Notes: generated from the sequence alone by a model not told the origin. A stretch of DNA of 64,000 nucleotides from Nonomuraea jabiensis (GCF_014204795.1 NZ_JACHMB010000001.1:8816501-8880500), one strand, 5' to 3'. Shown: positions 7,082 through 16,237, counted from the stretch's first letter. Translations and numbers: made by a program.

Positions 7082-9133
7082 GTGAGCGCGCTGCTGGAGA
7101 GCTACGCCGCCGGACGATGGTTCCGGGCGGCCGATGACGGGGAGCCCCTGCTCGACGCCGCCACGGGCGAGGAGGTCGCGCGGATCTCCAGCCGGGGGCT
7201 GGACGTCGCCGCGATGGTCCGCCACGCCCGCGACACCGGCGGGCCGGCGCTGCGGTCCCTGACCTTCCACGAGCGGGCGGCCCTGCTGAAGGCGCTGGCC
7301 AAGCACCTGACCGAGCGCACGGAGGAGCTGTATGCGCTGTCGGTGCGCACCGGCGCCACCTCGCGCGACACGATGATCGACGTGGACGGCGGCATCGGCA
7401 CCCTGTTCAGCTACGCCAGCAAGGGCGTGCGCGAGCTGCCGAACGACACCGTCGTCCTGGACGGCGGCCTGGAACGCCTGGGCAAGGGCGGCACGTTCGT
7501 CGGCCAGCACCTCTACACCTCGCGGCCGGGCGTCGCCGTGCAGATCAACGCCTTCAACTTCCCGGTCTGGGGGATGCTCGAGAAGCTGGCCCCGGCCTTC
7601 CTGGCCGGGCTGCCCTCGATCGTCAAGCCCGCGAGCCAGACCGCGTACCTGACCGAGCTGGCCGTACGGCTGATCGTCGAGTCCGGCATCCTGCCCGAGG
7701 GCACGCTCCAGCTCGTCTCGGGCGGCGCGGGCGGGCTGCTCGACGAGCTGACCGTCCAGGACTCCGTCGCCTTCACCGGCTCCGCGCACACCGCGGGCAT
7801 CCTGCGCCGCCACCCGAACGTGCTGGACGGCGGCGTCCTGCTGGGCGTCGAGGCCGACTCGCTCAACTGCTCGATCCTGGGGCCGGACGTGCGGCCGGAG
7901 GACCCGGAGTTCGACCTGTTCGTCAAGGGCGTCGTCACCGAGATGACGGTCAAGGCAGGACAGAAGTGCACGGCCATCCGCCGGATCCTCGTGCCCTCGG
8001 CCCTGGCCGACCAGGTCGTCGAGGCGCTGGCCGCGCGCCTGGCGAAGGTGACCGTCGGCGATCCCCGCAATCCGGACGTGCGGATGGGCGCGCTGGCCAG
8101 CCTCGGCCAGCGCGACGAGGTACGCAAGGCCGTCGAGGCGCTGCGGGCCGGCTCGGAGATCGTCTTCGGCGACCCCTCCGGCGCCGCCCTGCTCGACGGC
8201 GACCCCGAGCGCGGCGCGTTCATGACCCCGCTGCTGCTGCGCGCCCGGCCCGGCGCCACCGAGCCGCACGACGTGGAGCCGTTCGGGCCGGTCGGCACCG
8301 TGCTCGCCTACGACGGCCTGGACTCGGCGATCGCGCTCGCGGCGCGCGGCAGGGGCAGCCTCGTCGCCTCCGTCGCCACCCACGACGCGGAGGTCGCGCG
8401 GACCGTCGTGCTCGGGCTCGCGCCGTGGCACGGCCGGGTCCTCGTCCTGGACAGGGACGACGCCAAGGAGTCCACCGGGCACGGCTCGCCGCTGCCCGTC
8501 CTCGTCCACGGCGGCCCCGGCCGGGCCGGCGGCGGCGAGGAGCTGGGCGGCGTGCGCGGCGTCCTGCACCACATGCAGCGCACCGCCGTCCAGGCCTCCC
8601 CGGACCTGCTCACCGCGGTCACCGGCCGCTGGACCACGGGCGCCGCGCGCGCCGAGTCGGGCGTCCACCCGTTCCGCAAGTCCCTGGCGGAGCTGCGGGT
8701 CGGCGACACGATCGCCTCCGCGCCGCGTACGGTCTCGCTCGCCGACATCGAGCACTTCGCCGAGTTCACCGGCGACACTTTCTACGCGCACACCGACGCC
8801 GCGGCGGCGGCGCGCAACCCGCTGTTCGGCGGCATCGTCGCCCACGGGTACCTGGTCGTGTCCCTGGCCGCCGGCCTCTTCGTGGACCCGGCGCCCGGAC
8901 CGGTCCTGGCGAACTTCGGCGTCGACTCCCTGCGCTTCCTCACCCCGGTGAAGGCGGGCGACACGATCGACGTGACGCTGACCGTCAAGCAGATCACCCC
9001 GCGCAGCTCCGCCGACTACGGCGAGGTCCGCTGGGACGCCGTCGTCGCCAACCAGGACGGCCAGCCGGTCGCCACGTACGACGTGCTGACCCTCGTGGCC
9101 AAGACCTGGCCGCTGCCCGAGCGGGAGGCCTGA
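7082..9133 (+). CDS. paaZ: Bifunctional ring-opening enzyme PaaZ (oxepin-CoA hydrolase / semialdehyde dehydrogenase)
   Basis: A 683-residue fusion. The N-terminal aldehyde dehydrogenase domain (about 1-520) has the catalytic cysteine near 296 (KAGQKCTAIRR) and the glutamate near 257 (GVEADSLNCS). The C-terminal MaoC-like hydratase domain (about 530-683) has FTGDTFYAHTD and GGIVAHGYL. Together they hydrolyse oxepin-CoA and oxidise the aldehyde in phenylacetate degradation. The length matches E. coli PaaZ (681). The GTG at 7082 is preceded by GGAGAGGAG; an upstream in-frame GTG at 7064 would absorb that ribosome site. Confidence 0.95.
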   Translation: MSALLESYAAGRWFRAADDGEPLLDAATGEEVARISSRGLDVAAMVRHARDTGGPALRSLTFHERAALLKALAKHLTERTEELYALSVRTGATSRDTMIDVDGGIGTLFSYASKGVRELPNDTVVLDGGLERLGKGGTFVGQHLYTSRPGVAVQINAFNFPVWGMLEKLAPAFLAGLPSIVKPASQTAYLTELAVRLIVESGILPEGTLQLVSGGAGGLLDELTVQDSVAFTGSAHTAGILRRHPNVLDGGVLLGVEADSLNCSILGPDVRPEDPEFDLFVKGVVTEMTVKAGQKCTAIRRILVPSALADQVVEALAARLAKVTVGDPRNPDVRMGALASLGQRDEVRKAVEALRAGSEIVFGDPSGAALLDGDPERGAFMTPLLLRARPGATEPHDVEPFGPVGTVLAYDGLDSAIALAARGRGSLVASVATHDAEVARTVVLGLAPWHGRVLVLDRDDAKESTGHGSPLPVLVHGGPGRAGGGEELGGVRGVLHHMQRTAVQASPDLLTAVTGRWTTGAARAESGVHPFRKSLAELRVGDTIASAPRTVSLADIEHFAEFTGDTFYAHTDAAAAARNPLFGGIVAHGYLVVSLAAGLFVDPAPGPVLANFGVDSLRFLTPVKAGDTIDVTLTVKQITPRSSADYGEVRWDAVVANQDGQPVATYDVLTLVAKTWPLPEREA

Positions 9134-9134
9134 G

Positions 9135-9926
9135 GTGGACGGCTCCCCGCTCCTGCTGGAACGCGACGGCGCCGTGGCCGTGCTGACCCTCAACCGCCCG
9201 GAGCGCCGCAACGCGCTGGACACCGGGCTGAAGACTGCGCTGCGCCGGGCGCTGGAGGAGGTCGCGGCCGACGACGCCGTACGCGCGGTGCTGCTGACCG
9301 GAGCCGGGACCGCCTTCTGCGTCGGCCAGGACCTCGCCGAGCACGCGGCGGCCCTCCGCTCGGACGCCGGGCACGCCTTCGACACCGTCGAAGAGGACTA
9401 CGCGCCGATCGTCCGGCTCCTGGCCACCATGGGCAAACCGGTCGTCGCCGCCGTCAACGGCACCTGCGTCGGCGCCGGGCTGGCCCTCGCGCTGGCCTGT
9501 GACCTGCGGGTGCTCGCGGAGGAGGCCGTCTTCGCCACGGCGTTCACGGCCATCGGGCTGACGTGCGACTCGGGGCTGTCCCTGACGCTCGTACGGGCGG
9601 TCGGCGAGGCCAAAGCCAAGGAGCTGGTCCTGCTCGGCGAGTCGTTCGGCGCCCGGCAGGCGGTGGAGTGGGGGATCACGGGCCGCGTGGTCCCCCGGGA
9701 GGAGGCCGGCGCGGTGGCGCGCGAGCTCGCGGCCCGGCTCGCCGCCGGCCCGACCGCCGCCTACGCCGAGTCCAAGCGGCTGATCGCCCGGGCCTGGGAC
9801 CAGGACCTCGGCGCGGCGCTCACCGCCGAGGCCCGCGCCCAGGCCCGCCTGGGGTTGACCGCCGACCACGCGGGAGCGGTGGAGGCGTTCCTCGACAAAC
9901 GCAAACCCACCTTCGAGGGCCGCTGA
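9135..9926 (+). CDS. paaG: Enoyl-CoA hydratase/isomerase family protein, probably ring-1,2-epoxyphenylacetyl-CoA isomerase PaaG
   Basis: A 263-residue crotonase-fold protein. The oxyanion-hole segments are FCVGQDLAEH and VNGTCVGAGLALALACDL. Asp145 in IGLTCDSGLSL aligns with the catalytic aspartate of PaaG, where ordinary hydratases have glutamate. PaaG turns the epoxide into the oxepin that is the substrate of PaaZ. The gene starts one base after the paaZ stop (GTG 9135), so the two form an operon. A PaaF-type hydratase is the alternative. Confidence 0.85.
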   Translation: MDGSPLLLERDGAVAVLTLNRPERRNALDTGLKTALRRALEEVAADDAVRAVLLTGAGTAFCVGQDLAEHAAALRSDAGHAFDTVEEDYAPIVRLLATMGKPVVAAVNGTCVGAGLALALACDLRVLAEEAVFATAFTAIGLTCDSGLSLTLVRAVGEAKAKELVLLGESFGARQAVEWGITGRVVPREEAGAVARELAARLAAGPTAAYAESKRLIARAWDQDLGAALTAEARAQARLGLTADHAGAVEAFLDKRKPTFEGR

Positions 9927-10047
9927 CCCACCGGCCGTCTGCGGGCGGGGCAGCCGATCGCCACCCACGCGCCGGCCCGCGTGTCCTCGAAGGCCGGCCG
10001 GGGCGTGGACGCCGGTCACCCCAGGCCCGTACGACGCCGGCGGGCCG

Positions 10048-11466
10048 TCAGGCGGCCGGGGCGGTGTGGATCGAGGTGGGGCGGGTGGCCGCGTCGTAGG
10101 CGGCGCGGGAGCCGGTCGCGCCCATGCCGCTGTCCCCGGCCGGTTCGTACAGCCGCTCGGGGCCGCCGCCCTGCCACTGGTTCACCCACACGACACCGGC
10201 GGGGATGCGGCGGGCGGCCGCCATGTGCGCGGGGTCGGCGGTGTACACGGTGGCGGCCAGGCCGAAGCGCGACGCGCTGGCCCGCTCCAGCCCCTCCTCG
10301 AAGGAGGAGACCACGGCGACCGGGGCGATCGGGCCGAAGGTCTCCTCGGTCATCACCAGCATGGACTCGTCCACGCCGGTGAGCACGGTCGCGGGATAGA
10401 AGAAGCCCCTGCCCTCGGGCACCACCCCGCCGGCCCGCACGGTCGCGCCGCGCGAGACCGCGTCGGCGACGTGCCGTGCCACGATGTCGCGCTGCCGCCG
10501 GTCGACCAGCGGGCCGAGGACGGTGCCCGCGTCGTGCCCGTCGCCGAGCGCGTACGTGCCCGCCGCCTCGACCAGGGCCTCGATGAACGGCTCGGCGATG
10601 TCGCGGTGCACGTAGACGCGTTCCATGGAGGTGCAGATCTGGCCGGAGTTCGCGAAGGCGCCGAAGGCGACCGCGGCGGCGGTGGCCACCGGGTCCACCC
10701 CCGCGTCGACGACCACGGGGTCCTTGCCGCCCAGCTCCAGGATCGAGCGGCGCAGCAGCGCCCCGGTCCGTTCGCCGACCTTGCGCCCGGACTCGACGGA
10801 GCCGGTGAAGTGCACGAGCCCCACGCGTTCGTCGGCGACCAGCGGCGCGCCCGCGCGGGAGTCGCCGAGGACCAGGTTGACCACGCCGGGCGGCAGGTCC
10901 ATCAGCTCCAGCAGCCGCACCGCCGACATCGGCGAGCGCTCGGACGGCTTGAGCACGACGGTGTTCCCGGCGGCCAGCAGCGGGCCGAGCGCGCCCAGGG
11001 TCATGGGCACGGGGAAGTTCCACGGCACGATGACGGCCGTGACGCCGAGCGGGGCGCGCACGATCGTGGTGCTGCCCCCGTCCGGCGCCGGGATGATCTC
11101 CTCGAACGCGTACTCCAGGGCCTCGGCCACCGCCGCCTTGAACCCCGTCGCCGCGCCGCCGATGAAGGCCCGGCCGAGGGCGACGGGCTTGCCCATCTCC
11201 CGGCATTCGAGCTCCGCCAGCTCGTCGGCGTGGGCGGCGATCGTGTCCGCCCATCGGGACAGCCGCTCCACCCGTTCGGCGACGCTCAGCGCGGCCCAGT
11301 CCGGCTGCGCGCGTACGGCCGCGTCCACGGCCAGGCGCACGTCCTCCGGCGAGCCGCTGGGGCAGCGGGCGACGACCTCCTCGGTCGCGGGGTTGACCAC
11401 GTCGTGGAAGGCGTCGCCCCGGGAGTCCTCCCAGATGCCGCCGATCAGGTTCCGCAGGGTTTTCAC
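10048..11466 (-). CDS. Aldehyde dehydrogenase (betaine-aldehyde dehydrogenase-like)
   Basis: A 472-residue NAD(P)-dependent aldehyde dehydrogenase with all key residues: Asn150 in VPWNFP, Glu244 in LELGGKDP and Cys278 in NSGQICTS. The GTG at 11466 overlaps the stop of the upstream GMC oxidoreductase by 4 nt, so it should oxidise the aldehyde that enzyme makes. With the GbsR-like regulator, betaine aldehyde to glycine betaine is the best guess; another alcohol/aldehyde pair is possible. Confidence 0.85.
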   Translation of the reverse strand: MKTLRNLIGGIWEDSRGDAFHDVVNPATEEVVARCPSGSPEDVRLAVDAAVRAQPDWAALSVAERVERLSRWADTIAAHADELAELECREMGKPVALGRAFIGGAATGFKAAVAEALEYAFEEIIPAPDGGSTTIVRAPLGVTAVIVPWNFPVPMTLGALGPLLAAGNTVVLKPSERSPMSAVRLLELMDLPPGVVNLVLGDSRAGAPLVADERVGLVHFTGSVESGRKVGERTGALLRRSILELGGKDPVVVDAGVDPVATAAAVAFGAFANSGQICTSMERVYVHRDIAEPFIEALVEAAGTYALGDGHDAGTVLGPLVDRRQRDIVARHVADAVSRGATVRAGGVVPEGRGFFYPATVLTGVDESMLVMTEETFGPIAPVAVVSSFEEGLERASASRFGLAATVYTADPAHMAAARRIPAGVVWVNQWQGGGPERLYEPAGDSGMGATGSRAAYDAATRPTSIHTAPAA

Positions 11467-13034
11467 AGGGCTCCTTGGAGGCGGTCGGCCATGAGCTCGC
11501 CGACCATGATCGATGCGAGGTTGGTGTTGGCCCGGGGTACGGACGGGAAGATCGACGCGTCCACCACGCGCAGTCCCTCGACCCCGAGGACGCGGCACGA
11601 CGGGTCCACCACGGTGGCGGCGTCCCCGGGCGCGCCCATCCGGCAGGTGCTGGTGCCGTGCTGGGCGTCGACGGCGGTGGCGAGGAGGTGCTCGTCGAGC
11701 GCGGCGTCGTCGTCCAGCACCGCGAACAGCCGCTTGTTGGCGGCCTCCACGGAGCCCGCGACGACCGTGGCCGCCTCGGGGCCGCGCGCCAGCTCGACCA
11801 GGGCGCGCACGCCCTCGCGCAGGCGTCGCAGGTCGCGGGAGTCCGACAGCATGCGTTCGCGCACCTCGGGCTGGGCCTGCGGGTCGGCGGAGGTCAGCGT
11901 CAGCACGCCGCGCGAGTGGTTCTGGTTGAGCCACACGCCGAAGCCGCCCGCCGGGAAGCGGGTGTCGGCGGCCTCCATGGACAGCACGTTCTGGTTCAGC
12001 GAGACGAACATCATGTCGTGCGGAGCCCCGCCGGGGCCGCTGGTGTAGCGGACGCAGACGTTGGTGTGGCGGTCGTCGGCCGTCTTGACGGCGGCCTCCC
12101 GGGTCAGCGGCAGCTCGACGACGATCATCGGATGGTCCTGCATGCCGCGCCCGACCGGGAGGTCCCGCCGTACCGCGATGCCCAGGCGGCGCAGGTCGGC
12201 GGCCGGGCCGAGGCCCGAGCGCATGAGGATCGCGGGGGAGTGGATCACGCCCGCGCTGAGGACGATCTCGTCGGCGTACTCGGTCACCATCGTCCCGCCG
12301 ACGACGGCCCGCACGCCGACGGCGCGGTCACCGGCGAAGACGACCTGGTCGACCAGGGCGTCACCGCGGACGGTGAGGCCGGGCAGGGACCGGGCAGGCT
12401 CCAGGTAGCCGTCGTTGACCGTGACCCGGCGCCCGGCGCGCGAGTTGATCGGGTACGGGGAGACCCCGGCCGCCCCGGGCGCGTTCACGTCCGGCGCCCA
12501 GGCGTGCCCGGCGGCCAGCGCGGCGGCGGCCAGCGCGGCGTCCGCCCCGCCCCACCGCTCGCGCGGCATCCGGAAGATCGGAGTCGGCCCGCCCCGCCCG
12601 TGGTACGGCTCGTCGCCGAACTCCTCGTCGTCCTCCAGCTTCGCGAAGTACGGCAGCACGTCCCGCCACGACCAGCCGGCGCATCCCGCCGCGGCCCAGT
12701 CGTCGAAGTCCTCCATCGGCGGGCGGATCGCGATCTGCCCGTTGATCGACGAGCTGCCGCCGACGCCCCTGCCCCGCCAGTACGGAGCCGGCGCCTGCCT
12801 GTCGGTGCGCGAGGAGGCGACGCCCATCCAGACCATGCCCTCGACGGCGGTGGGGTCCAGCAGCGCCCGGACCGGGTTGGGCGAGCGCCACGCCTCGTGC
12901 ATCTGCGCCGAACGGTAGTCGGGCCCGGCCTCCAGCAGCAGGACGCGCCTGCCCCGCTCGGCGGAGCGGGCGGCGAATGCCGCGCCGGCGGAGCCCGCTC
13001 CGACGACGATGATGTCCCAGCCCGTGTCTGTCAC
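11463..13034 (-). CDS. GMC family oxidoreductase (choline dehydrogenase-like)
   Basis: A 523-residue FAD enzyme. The N-terminal Rossmann motif is VVGAGSAGAAFAARS. The GMC block RGRGVGGSSSINGQIAIRP follows, and the C-terminal active site has QHGTSTCRMG and the Asn of ANTNLASIMVGE. The family oxidises primary alcohols such as choline to the aldehyde. It is coupled to the downstream aldehyde dehydrogenase and divergent from a GbsR-type regulator, which supports a choline-to-betaine role. The substrate is not proven by sequence. Confidence 0.85.
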   Translation of the reverse strand: MTDTGWDIIVVGAGSAGAAFAARSAERGRRVLLLEAGPDYRSAQMHEAWRSPNPVRALLDPTAVEGMVWMGVASSRTDRQAPAPYWRGRGVGGSSSINGQIAIRPPMEDFDDWAAAGCAGWSWRDVLPYFAKLEDDEEFGDEPYHGRGGPTPIFRMPRERWGGADAALAAAALAAGHAWAPDVNAPGAAGVSPYPINSRAGRRVTVNDGYLEPARSLPGLTVRGDALVDQVVFAGDRAVGVRAVVGGTMVTEYADEIVLSAGVIHSPAILMRSGLGPAADLRRLGIAVRRDLPVGRGMQDHPMIVVELPLTREAAVKTADDRHTNVCVRYTSGPGGAPHDMMFVSLNQNVLSMEAADTRFPAGGFGVWLNQNHSRGVLTLTSADPQAQPEVRERMLSDSRDLRRLREGVRALVELARGPEAATVVAGSVEAANKRLFAVLDDDAALDEHLLATAVDAQHGTSTCRMGAPGDAATVVDPSCRVLGVEGLRVVDASIFPSVPRANTNLASIMVGELMADRLQGAL

Positions 13035-13100
13035 GGCGAACCTCCTGCGCTCGGCCCGGAACCGCCCGGGCCACCGTTAGCCGGTAGACTGCCCCCAGCA

Positions 13101-13140
13101 GAAAGTTCAGTCAATAGTGAAAGTTCATTTTTTTCTGAAC
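13101..13140. promoter_or_regulatory. Repeated GAAAGTTCA motifs upstream of the GbsR-like gene
   Basis: GAAAGTTCA occurs at 13101-13109 and again at 13119-13127. The second copy also forms a short inverted repeat with TGAAC at 13136-13140 (GTTCA ... TGAAC around a T-rich core). The region is AT-rich and lies between the divergent GMC and GbsR-like genes, so it is the likely regulator-binding region. Confidence 0.45.
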
Positions 13141-13156
13141 GGATGGTGTTCCGCTG

Positions 13157-13618
13157 GTGTCCGTCGGCGACGTGAACCCCCTGATCGACGACTTCGGCCT
13201 GCGCATCGGCCGCGCGATGGGCTGGCCGCCGATGGCCGGGCGCGCCGCGGGAGTGCTCATGCTGAGCGAGACGCCCATGACGATGGACGACCTGCAGACC
13301 GCCCTGAACGCCAGCAAGGGCTCGGTCTCGGAGACGACCCGCCTGCTCGTGGTCAACGGGACCGTACGGCGGTTCAAGGAGCCCGGGTCCCGGCAGTACG
13401 TGTACGAGTGGCGCGACGACGCCTGGATCGGCTGCCTGCAGCACCAGCTGGAGCAGACGATCGAGCTGCTCGCCCTGGCCGAGAACGCCCGGGCCCGCGC
13501 GGCCGAGCTCCCCGAGCGGCAGCGCGCCCGCATGGCCGAGATGCACGAGTACTACACGTTCATGGTGCGTAGCCTGGAGGCGCTGCTCGGCGAGTACAGG
13601 GCGGTGCGGGCACGCTGA
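13157..13618 (+). CDS. GbsR/MarR family transcriptional regulator
   Basis: A 153-residue winged-helix regulator with the GbsR layout. The N-terminus has DFGLRIGRAMGWPPMAGRAAGVLML. The recognition region is DDLQTALNASKGSVSETTRLLV with wing EPGSRQYVYEW, and a C-terminal helical tail follows. GbsR proteins sense choline and control glycine-betaine synthesis. It is divergent from the GMC/aldehyde dehydrogenase pair. It starts at GTG 13157, with GTG 13172 as an alternative. Confidence 0.85.
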   Translation: MSVGDVNPLIDDFGLRIGRAMGWPPMAGRAAGVLMLSETPMTMDDLQTALNASKGSVSETTRLLVVNGTVRRFKEPGSRQYVYEWRDDAWIGCLQHQLEQTIELLALAENARARAAELPERQRARMAEMHEYYTFMVRSLEALLGEYRAVRAR

Positions 13619-13622
13619 CCGC

Positions 13623-13907
13623 TCACCCGGCTCCGGCGCCGCGGGCCTCCTCGAACACCAGCCACGTACGGGTGGCCCGGATGCCCGGGATGTCCTGGAT
13701 GAGCTCCAGCACCACGTGCCGGAGCGTCGCGTTGTCCGGGGTCCTGACCAGGGCCAGGACGTCGTAGTCGCCGCCGACCAGGGCGAAGTTCTCGACGTAA
13801 GGGGTCTCCCGGAGCCGGGCCGACACCGCGCGCCAGGAGTTCTGCTCGATGGTGAGCGAGACGTACGCGCTGGTACCCAGACCGGCCTTGTGCGGCGCGA
13901 TCCGGCT
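13623..13907 (-). pseudogene. Truncated Lrp/AsnC family regulator (ligand domain only)
   Basis: The minus strand codes for the Lrp effector-binding domain: IAPHKAGLGTSAYVSLTIEQ, then YVENFALVGGDYDVLALVRT, ending TRTWLVFEE. The N-terminal helix-turn-helix (about 60 residues) is missing. Only about 130 nt remain before the YtrA-type gene at 14035, too little for it, and the frame upstream of 13907 is Arg/Gly-rich sequence unlike the family. It cannot bind DNA as Lrp does. Confidence 0.7.
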
Positions 13908-14003
13908 GCGTGGAGAACCCCGCCGTCCTGCTCGCCCACGTCTGACGCAGGGAAGTGCCCGGCGTCGCCGCCCGCCAGGGGTTGACAACGGGTGTCTTGA
14001 TCC

Positions 14004-14039
14004 AACACCCTTTCACTACTCAAATAGTGAAAGGGTGTT
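14004..14039. promoter_or_regulatory. Perfect 15-bp inverted repeat over the start of the YtrA-type GntR gene
   Basis: The left arm AACACCCTTTCACTA (14004-14018) and right arm TAGTGAAAGGGTGTT (14025-14039) are exact inverted copies around a 6-nt spacer. The right arm covers the likely GTG start at 14035. YtrA-type regulators bind such dyads to repress their own operons. A TTGACA -35-like box lies at 13982-13987. The dyad would also fold as an mRNA hairpin that could mask the start. Confidence 0.7.
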
Positions 14040-14436
14040 TTGGTTGATCGAGTTCAACCTGGACCGCGGCTCGGGGGTCTCGACGTACCTGCAGCTCGTC
14101 CACCAGGTCAAACAGGCCCTCCGGCTGGGTACGCTGCGGCCCGGTGACCAGTTGCCGACCGCCCGCGAGGTGGTCGAGAGCCTGGCCATCAACCCCAACA
14201 CCGTGCTCAAGGCGTACCGGGAGCTGGAGCGCGAAGGGCTGGTCGAGGGGCGGCCGGGGATGGGGACGTTCGTCCAGCGGGGCATCGCGGGCGCGACGCT
14301 CGCCGAGCACACGCGGCTGCGGCGCGGCCTGGAGGCGTGGGTGCGCGAGGCGCGCGCGGCCGGGCTCGACCAGGAGGACCTGCGGGCCTTGTTCACCGTG
14401 GTCCTGGCCGACGCCGCGAAGGAGGGCGCGGCATGA
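14035..14436 (+). CDS. GntR family regulator, YtrA subfamily
   Basis: About 133 residues. A winged helix (GVSTYLQLVHQVKQALRLG, then LPTAREVVESLAINPNTVLKAYRELEREGLVEGRPGMGTF in pieces) is followed by a short helical tail, the YtrA-type layout of repressors that control adjacent ABC genes. The start is GTG 14035 or TTG 14044; the homologue at 53196 suggests the mature N-terminus begins near IEFNLD. The stop overlaps the ABC ATPase start (ATGA). Autoregulation through the dyad at 14004-14039 is inferred. Confidence 0.88.
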   Translation: MFWLIEFNLDRGSGVSTYLQLVHQVKQALRLGTLRPGDQLPTAREVVESLAINPNTVLKAYRELEREGLVEGRPGMGTFVQRGIAGATLAEHTRLRRGLEAWVREARAAGLDQEDLRALFTVVLADAAKEGAA

Positions 14437-15278
14437 CTCTCGCGCTGGAGGTGACCGGGCTGGGGGTCCGCTACCGCCGTACGTGGGTGTTGCGCGACTG
14501 CTCGCTGTCCGTGCCCGAGGGACGCGTGGCGGCGCTCGTCGGGCCCAACGGCGCGGGCAAGACCACGCTCATGCACGCGGCCGTCGGCCTGCTGCGGCCC
14601 GCGCGGGGAAGCGTCCGCGTGGCCGGCGAGGCGGCGTTCGTGGCCCAGGACAAGCCGCTGTACGACAGCTTCACCGTCGCCGAGATGCTCACCTTCGGCC
14701 GCCGCATGAACACCCGCTGGGACGCCGCCGCCGCTGCCGACCGGCTGGCCGGGCTGGGCATCCCGCTGGAACGGAAGGTGAGCGGTCTGTCGGGCGGGCA
14801 GCAGGCGCAGGTGGCGGTCACGCTGGCGCTGGCCTGCCGGCCCGACCTGCTCATACTGGACGAACCGCTGGCCAACCTCGACCCCCTCGCCCGCCACGAC
14901 GTGATGCGCTCGATCATGGCGGAGGTGGCCGGGCGGGAGCTGACCGTGCTGCTGTCCTCGCACGTCGTCTCGGACCTGGAGGAGACGTGCGACTGGCTGA
15001 TCGTGCTGAACGGGGGCCGGCTGCAGGTCAGCGGTGACATCGAGGAACTGCTCGACGGGCATCTCGTGCTCACCGGACCGGACGGGGCGTCGGCGGCGGG
15101 GATGCGCGTGGTGACCGCGAGCCGCACGGGCAGGCAGGTCACCATGCTGGTCAGGGGCACCGCCCCGCTCGATCCTCGCTGGCGGGCGCGGCGCCCCCGG
15201 CTGGAGGAGCTCGTCATGGGCTACCTGCGCAGCCCCGAGTCGGCGGCACTGCCGGAGCTGACGGGGGTGGACGCGTGA
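14433..15278 (+). CDS. ABC transporter ATP-binding protein
   Basis: A 281-residue ATPase. Walker A is GPNGAGKTT (residues 37-45), the signature LSGGQQAQVA, Walker B LLILDEPLANLD, and the H-loop histidine is in LSSHVVSDLEE. The AFVAQDKPLYDSFTV Q-loop is that of the exporter class linked to YtrA regulators. It overlaps the regulator upstream and the permease downstream by 4 nt each. Substrate unknown; antibiotic or envelope-stress export is usual for the class. Confidence 0.92.
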   Translation: MTLALEVTGLGVRYRRTWVLRDCSLSVPEGRVAALVGPNGAGKTTLMHAAVGLLRPARGSVRVAGEAAFVAQDKPLYDSFTVAEMLTFGRRMNTRWDAAAAADRLAGLGIPLERKVSGLSGGQQAQVAVTLALACRPDLLILDEPLANLDPLARHDVMRSIMAEVAGRELTVLLSSHVVSDLEETCDWLIVLNGGRLQVSGDIEELLDGHLVLTGPDGASAAGMRVVTASRTGRQVTMLVRGTAPLDPRWRARRPRLEELVMGYLRSPESAALPELTGVDA

Positions 15279-16237
15279 TCTGGGTGACGTGGCGCCAGCA
15301 CCGGGCGCAGCTCCTCGTGACGGCGGGCTTCCTGGCGCTGCTGGGGATGCTGCTGCTGGGTTCGGCGGTGGAGGCGAGCCGGTACGTGGCCGAGCACACC
15401 CCGCCCGGCTGCCCGGGGCCCGCTGTGGCGTGCGGAGACCTGGCGGTGGCGCTCGGGCAGCGCTACGACGCGGTCTACTCGGTGTTCGGCTGGATGCCGC
15501 TGGTGGCACCGGCGTTGATCGGGGCGTTCTGGGGCGCGCCGCTGCTCGGCCGCGAGTACGAACGCGGCACCCACCGCCTGGCCTGGACCCAGTCCGTGCC
15601 CGTGTGGCGGTGGCTGGCGGTCAAGCTGTCGGTCCTGGGCGGGGCGGTCGTGGCGGGCGGGCTGCTGCTGTCACTCATGGTGAGTCTGTGGCGGCCGGTG
15701 TTCCGGGCGGGGGCCGACTCCACGTTCGGCAACATCGGCGTGTTCAACATGGTCGGCGTGGAGCCGGCGGCGTGGTGGCTGTACGCGTTCGCGCTGGGCA
15801 CGCTGGCCGGCACCCTGTTCCGGCGTACGCTGCCCGCGATGGCGCTGGTCGTGGCCGGGGTGGCGGTGACGATGTTCACGCTGTTCCGGCTGAGCGACTT
15901 CTACGCCGAGCCGGCGCGTACCGAGCTGTCCGGCACCGTGCTGCTGGACGACCCCGACGCCCGGCTGGTGAGCGCCACCTGGGTGGAGCCGTCCGGGAGG
16001 GAGGTCGCCGAGCTGTCGGGGAGCGGCTGCCCGCGCCGGGCGGACGCGGGGCAGAGCGACAGGAACACCCAGGCGTGGCAGGCGTGCCTGTTCGGCAAGG
16101 GCTACCGGTACGCCGTGTACTACCATCCGCCGACCCGATTCTGGCGCTTCCAGTGGACCGAGGCGGGGATCCTGGCGCTCGCGTCGGCGGCCCTCGGCGG
16201 TCTGGCCGTCCGCCGCACCCTCCGCCGCCCCGGCTGA
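15275..16237 (+). CDS. ABC transporter permease (YtrA-module type)
   Basis: A 320-residue membrane protein that starts MIWVTWRQHRAQ. It has about six hydrophobic segments, with a PALIGAFWGAPLLGREYERGTHRLAWTQ stretch (given in part) between the second and third. A large extracellular loop contains two cysteines (SGCPRR, QACLFG) before the last helix. The same architecture and several motifs recur in the permease at 51263. With the ATPase it should form an exporter. Confidence 0.88.
   Translation: MIWVTWRQHRAQLLVTAGFLALLGMLLLGSAVEASRYVAEHTPPGCPGPAVACGDLAVALGQRYDAVYSVFGWMPLVAPALIGAFWGAPLLGREYERGTHRLAWTQSVPVWRWLAVKLSVLGGAVVAGGLLLSLMVSLWRPVFRAGADSTFGNIGVFNMVGVEPAAWWLYAFALGTLAGTLFRRTLPAMALVVAGVAVTMFTLFRLSDFYAEPARTELSGTVLLDDPDARLVSATWVEPSGREVAELSGSGCPRRADAGQSDRNTQAWQACLFGKGYRYAVYYHPPTRFWRFQWTEAGILALASAALGGLAVRRTLRRPG

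Noticed and set aside
7007..9385. A 792-codon minus-strand frame opposite paaZ
   Set aside because: No recognisable domain; paaZ on the other strand has both catalytic sites.
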